A stretch of 64,000 nucleotides of DNA from Malurus cyaneus samueli (lineage: Eukaryota; Chordata; Aves; Passeriformes; Maluridae): positions 81,424,187-81,488,186 of the forward strand of contig CM019215.1 of NCBI GenBank assembly GCA_009741485.1, read 5' to 3'. Shown piece after piece: positions 62,901 through 64,000 of this stretch. Below the pieces are notes generated by a model. It ran no database searches, had not been told where the DNA came from, and worked only from the letters and a program-made list of their open reading frames with translations. The position numbers were made by a program, and so were the translations under genes. Position 1 is the stretch's first letter. Each line of letters begins with the position of its first letter.

Positions 62901-64000
62901 AAAGATGTGGAATAGACAGTCAGGAGAGAACTGAATTCCTCTATCAAGTAAAGAGAGGCCTGTGCAATCATGTTCATTCTACAGAGTTTGAGGGCAAAAC
63001 AGTAGAGATTTTGTGATGTTAAAAACGTTCATAATGCGATTCCAGTTGGGATTTCTGTAATTGTTCGATAGAGTGAAAAACAGTTAAGTATGGCATAAAA
63101 TGAAGGAACATTTTGTTCTGACACTTTCTGAACAAACAATATAATATTTACAAAGTGTGTTTCATTTTTTCCTTCAGTTCCATTAGAAAACTTCCAAGTG
63201 TGTTTTAAATGGATTAATATACAAGACTGCATACATTTTCTCAAAATAAAAACTTTCATTTCACCTCAATACTGTTTAACTCTTCTATTTGCTCAAAAAT
63301 GAATTTAAATTGTAAACTTCACACTCACATGCTTAAGCAAATTATTTGAATGAAAGAAACACTATTTCAATAAAACAAAAGTGTATTTACCACAATTAAT
63401 TGCAGAAGGCAGCAGCTCTCACTTAAAGTACTCCTAGCCATGCTGACTGATCTGTTGGATTGCATGGTCAGTGCAACAGGCAGCTCCATCAGTTTCTCTT
63501 TCTGAAGAGAGAAAGCCCTACAGAAGAAGTTGCTTTCCTGTAACACAGTGTTACAGAATATTGATTAGAATATTAGAATATTACTTGAAACTTTGCTAGC
63601 AGATTTCTTAGGACTTCCCTAGCATGAGCAGCTGAAGAATCAGGAGAATCGGTCGCTACTCTGTGGCTTGTCTGGGTCTTTTCACCTTGGTGCCAATGCA
63701 CCTATTCATGAATATTTGTACACCACAGGTTTGCACATTAAAAATGTCATTTAATTGAACAAAGAAGAAAAAAGCTAATGCTCTTCAGCCCCTTCCACAT
63801 ACAACTTAATGTCCTGTTGCAACTTTATTCTTAAGCAAAGAATAAACAAAACTAAATGTACAATGCCACATCACTAAGATCAACTTAATGATATTTGACA
63901 ACCTGCCAAAAGGCAAGGAAGAGGGACAGGACAACAGACTGCACAATAGCTACTGCTGATCTGCCAAAAAAATATGTTCAGCCCTTCTGGGAAAAGGTTT
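59937..64000. other. Non-genic DNA with one TG microsatellite
   Basis: No defensible gene. An exon-shaped open segment at 61720-61853 is discussed under findings. Otherwise AT-rich unique sequence with short frames only (up to 82 codons). Confidence 0.5.
62028..62080. repeat. (TG)n microsatellite, impure
   Basis: TG units with TA and CA interruptions at 62028-62054, then ACACACATATATA-type alternation to about 62080. A potentially length-variable purine-pyrimidine tract. Confidence 0.85.

Noticed and set aside
1..64000. CRISPR arrays, operons, phage or plasmid genes
   Set aside because: None seen. The repeat content is that of a bird genome, and no regularly spaced repeats or dense ORFs occur.

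Overview
The window looks like a gene-poor stretch of a bird nuclear genome: intergenic DNA or one very large intron. The evidence is the repeat content. There are several CR1 LINE copies, three of which still reach the typical CR1 3' end with its ATTCTATG-type terminus (minus-strand copies near 5.06 and 43.08 kb, plus-strand copy near 35.6 kb). There are also solo LTRs of endogenous retroviruses with target-site duplications, and old amniote repeats (ancient CR1, MIR-like SINEs). The species cannot be read from the sequence. Composition is AT-rich. I found no protein-coding exon that I can defend, no tRNA or rRNA, no CpG island and no CRISPR. Nearly all open frames are short, lack coding character, or lie inside repeats.

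Layout. 0-5 kb is unique AT-rich DNA ending in a long T tract. A CR1 3' tip lies at 5.06 kb, an ancient minus-strand CR1 at 7.1-7.4 kb and a MIR-like SINE at 8.5-8.6 kb. Three inverted repeats cluster at 11.3-11.4 kb, and long A/T tracts sit at 13.5 and 15.5 kb. A 1.3 kb ERVL-like solo LTR occupies 22.65-23.95 kb and a minus-strand solo LTR 26.60-27.09 kb. At 30.65-31.14 kb there is a broken hAT-family transposase fossil. CR1 copies follow at 31.8-32.4 (minus), 34.6-35.6 (plus), 41.96-42.14 (plus) and 43.08-43.35 kb (minus). A second minus-strand solo LTR with an exact 6-bp target duplication spans 45,985-46,394. A 2.3 kb CR1 with endonuclease and linker remains but no reverse-transcriptase core lies at 56.5-58.8 kb. 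It abuts an ancient plus-strand CR1 tail (58.8-59.1 kb), and a second MIR-like SINE lies at 59.8 kb.

No genes here work together. The record is of successive mobile-element waves: MIR, ancient CR1 and hAT first, then avian CR1, then retroviral LTRs reduced to solo copies. The best candidate for something not described is the hAT fossil, recognised from protein motifs spread over three reading frames. Two exon-shaped open segments (22.17 and 61.72 kb) and the palindrome cluster are weaker leads. All family assignments are from memory of consensus features; no search was run.
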